Origin: Metallumcola ferriviriculae
GTDB taxonomy: Bacteria > Bacillota > JADQBR01
Length of the DNA: 64,000 nucleotides
Direction: 5' to 3'
Assembly (NCBI RefSeq): GCF_035573695.1
Contig: NZ_CP121694.1
Coordinates: 1-64,000 of the forward strand
Positions within the stretch are counted from its first letter, which is position 1. Every line of letters starts with the position of its first letter. A model generated the notes under the pieces. It saw only the letters and a program-made list of their open reading frames with translations, was not told the origin of the DNA and searched no databases. Shown one piece after another: positions 63,641 through 64,000 of the stretch. A program made the translations under genes and the position numbers.

Positions 63641-64000
63641 CTACATAAGGAAAGGTTTTTAAGATTATGCCGGGGATTTGCGCCAATGCGGGGACCACCT
63701 GAGATACATTGGCAATAGTGCTTGCAAAGCCAAAGAATAGGGTAGCTCCTAGAATTCCTAAGGGTTTCCACTGGCCGAAGATTAAGGCAGCCAGGGCCAA
63801 AAAGCCTAATCCAGCCGCGGTTCCACTGAACTCACCCGAGAAGGTGACGATCACGATGGCTCCTCCCAGCCCCGCAAAGGCCCCGGAGGCCATCACCGCA
63901 ATGTAACGCATGCGATATACATTAACCCCGGCAGCATCCGCTGCGTGGGGGTGTTCACCGCAAGCTCTCAAGCGCAGTCCAAAAGGAGTTCTGTACAAAG
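63555..64000 (-). CDS. Nucleoside-type ABC transporter permease (NupQ/YufQ-like), partial
   Basis: Only the C-terminal 147 residues are in the window, and the gene continues beyond 64000. TPFGLRLRACGEHPHAADAA and GVNVYRMRYIAVMASGAFAG are the cytoplasmic coupling loop and following helix of BmpA-associated (nucleoside/simple sugar) importer permeases. Four further hydrophobic segments follow, and the chain ends with a polar tail GEPYDKGKR. The ATPase, second permease and lipoprotein should lie outside the window to the right. Confidence 0.88.
   Translation of the reverse strand, partial: LYRTPFGLRLRACGEHPHAADAAGVNVYRMRYIAVMASGAFAGLGGAIVIVTFSGEFSGTAAGLGFLALAALIFGQWKPLGILGATLFFGFASTIANVSQVVPALAQIPGIILKTFPYVVTLIALVVFSKSSQAPQAAGEPYDKGKR

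Noticed and set aside
1-64000. CRISPR array
   Set aside because: No regularly spaced identical repeats of about 25-37 bases were found anywhere in the window.

Overview
The window looks like the chromosome of an anaerobic, endospore-forming Gram-positive bacterium of the Clostridia/Peptococcales type. The evidence is a set of Firmicutes cis-regulatory RNAs (glmS ribozyme, T-box, ykkC-type riboswitch, M-box), the cdaA-cdaR-glmM operon, a spore cortex hydrolase (LysM-SleB), S-layer (SLH) anchoring, a B12-dependent ribonucleotide reductase, ferredoxin-type proteins and AGGAGG-like ribosome binding sites. The genus cannot be fixed from the sequence alone.

Layout. 1-4250: an accessory defence-like patch on the minus strand. 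A short TIR-like protein, a protein with a nucleoside-deoxyribosyltransferase/TIR-like N-terminus and TPR-like repeats, a broken 2TM DUF4231/SLATT gene and a second TIR-like protein lie in series, with decayed fragments upstream. 4250-11560: the cell-wall precursor and c-di-AMP cluster (cdaA-cdaR-flavoprotein-glmM, then glmS behind its own ribozyme). 11560-17220: a TPP enzyme/4-TM protein/gluconate-dehydrogenase-subunit-3/GMC operon, with a divergent Gfo/Idh/MocA oxidoreductase. 17220-21020: a perfect 23-bp inverted repeat, a VanRS-like two-component pair and a QueG-like Fe-S protein. 21100-39540: nrdJ, prfC and a DUF401 permease, then the branched-chain amino acid operon read from about 39.5 kb (ilvE-ilvD-ilvB-ilvN-ilvB2-leuA-leuC-leuD-leuB-cimA). 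This operon has a strong promoter and a leader of about 600 nt carrying an Ile-type T-box followed by a ykkC-family, probably ppGpp, riboswitch.

39690-56480: mostly housekeeping genes. They include three small unknown genes, DUF3786, two GH18 proteins (one S-layer anchored), an FmdB-type zinc ribbon protein, a ferredoxin, a dense hairpin cluster, a LigD-type ligase, M-box plus mgtE, an EAL-HDOD protein, a cyclophilin, an amidohydrolase, the cysteine desulfurase-ThiI pair, SleB and a second two-component system. 56480-63550: a second accessory patch. It holds a PIN-like protein with a C-terminal 2TM segment between diverged direct repeats, a DUF262-HEPN pair, a fused HsdM'/HsdR' remnant, a truncated DUF262/DUF1524 nuclease with an in-frame stop, and the tail of a large serine recombinase. 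The window ends inside a nucleoside-type ABC permease.

The core genes form coherent circuits: BCAA synthesis under two stacked attenuators, amino-sugar supply under ribozyme feedback, Mg2+ uptake under the M-box, and 4-thiouridine synthesis. The two accessory patches are decaying collections of immunity genes. The most interesting are the TIR/TPR/SLATT/TIR set, whose presumed membrane effector is broken, and the repeat-flanked PIN-2TM gene.
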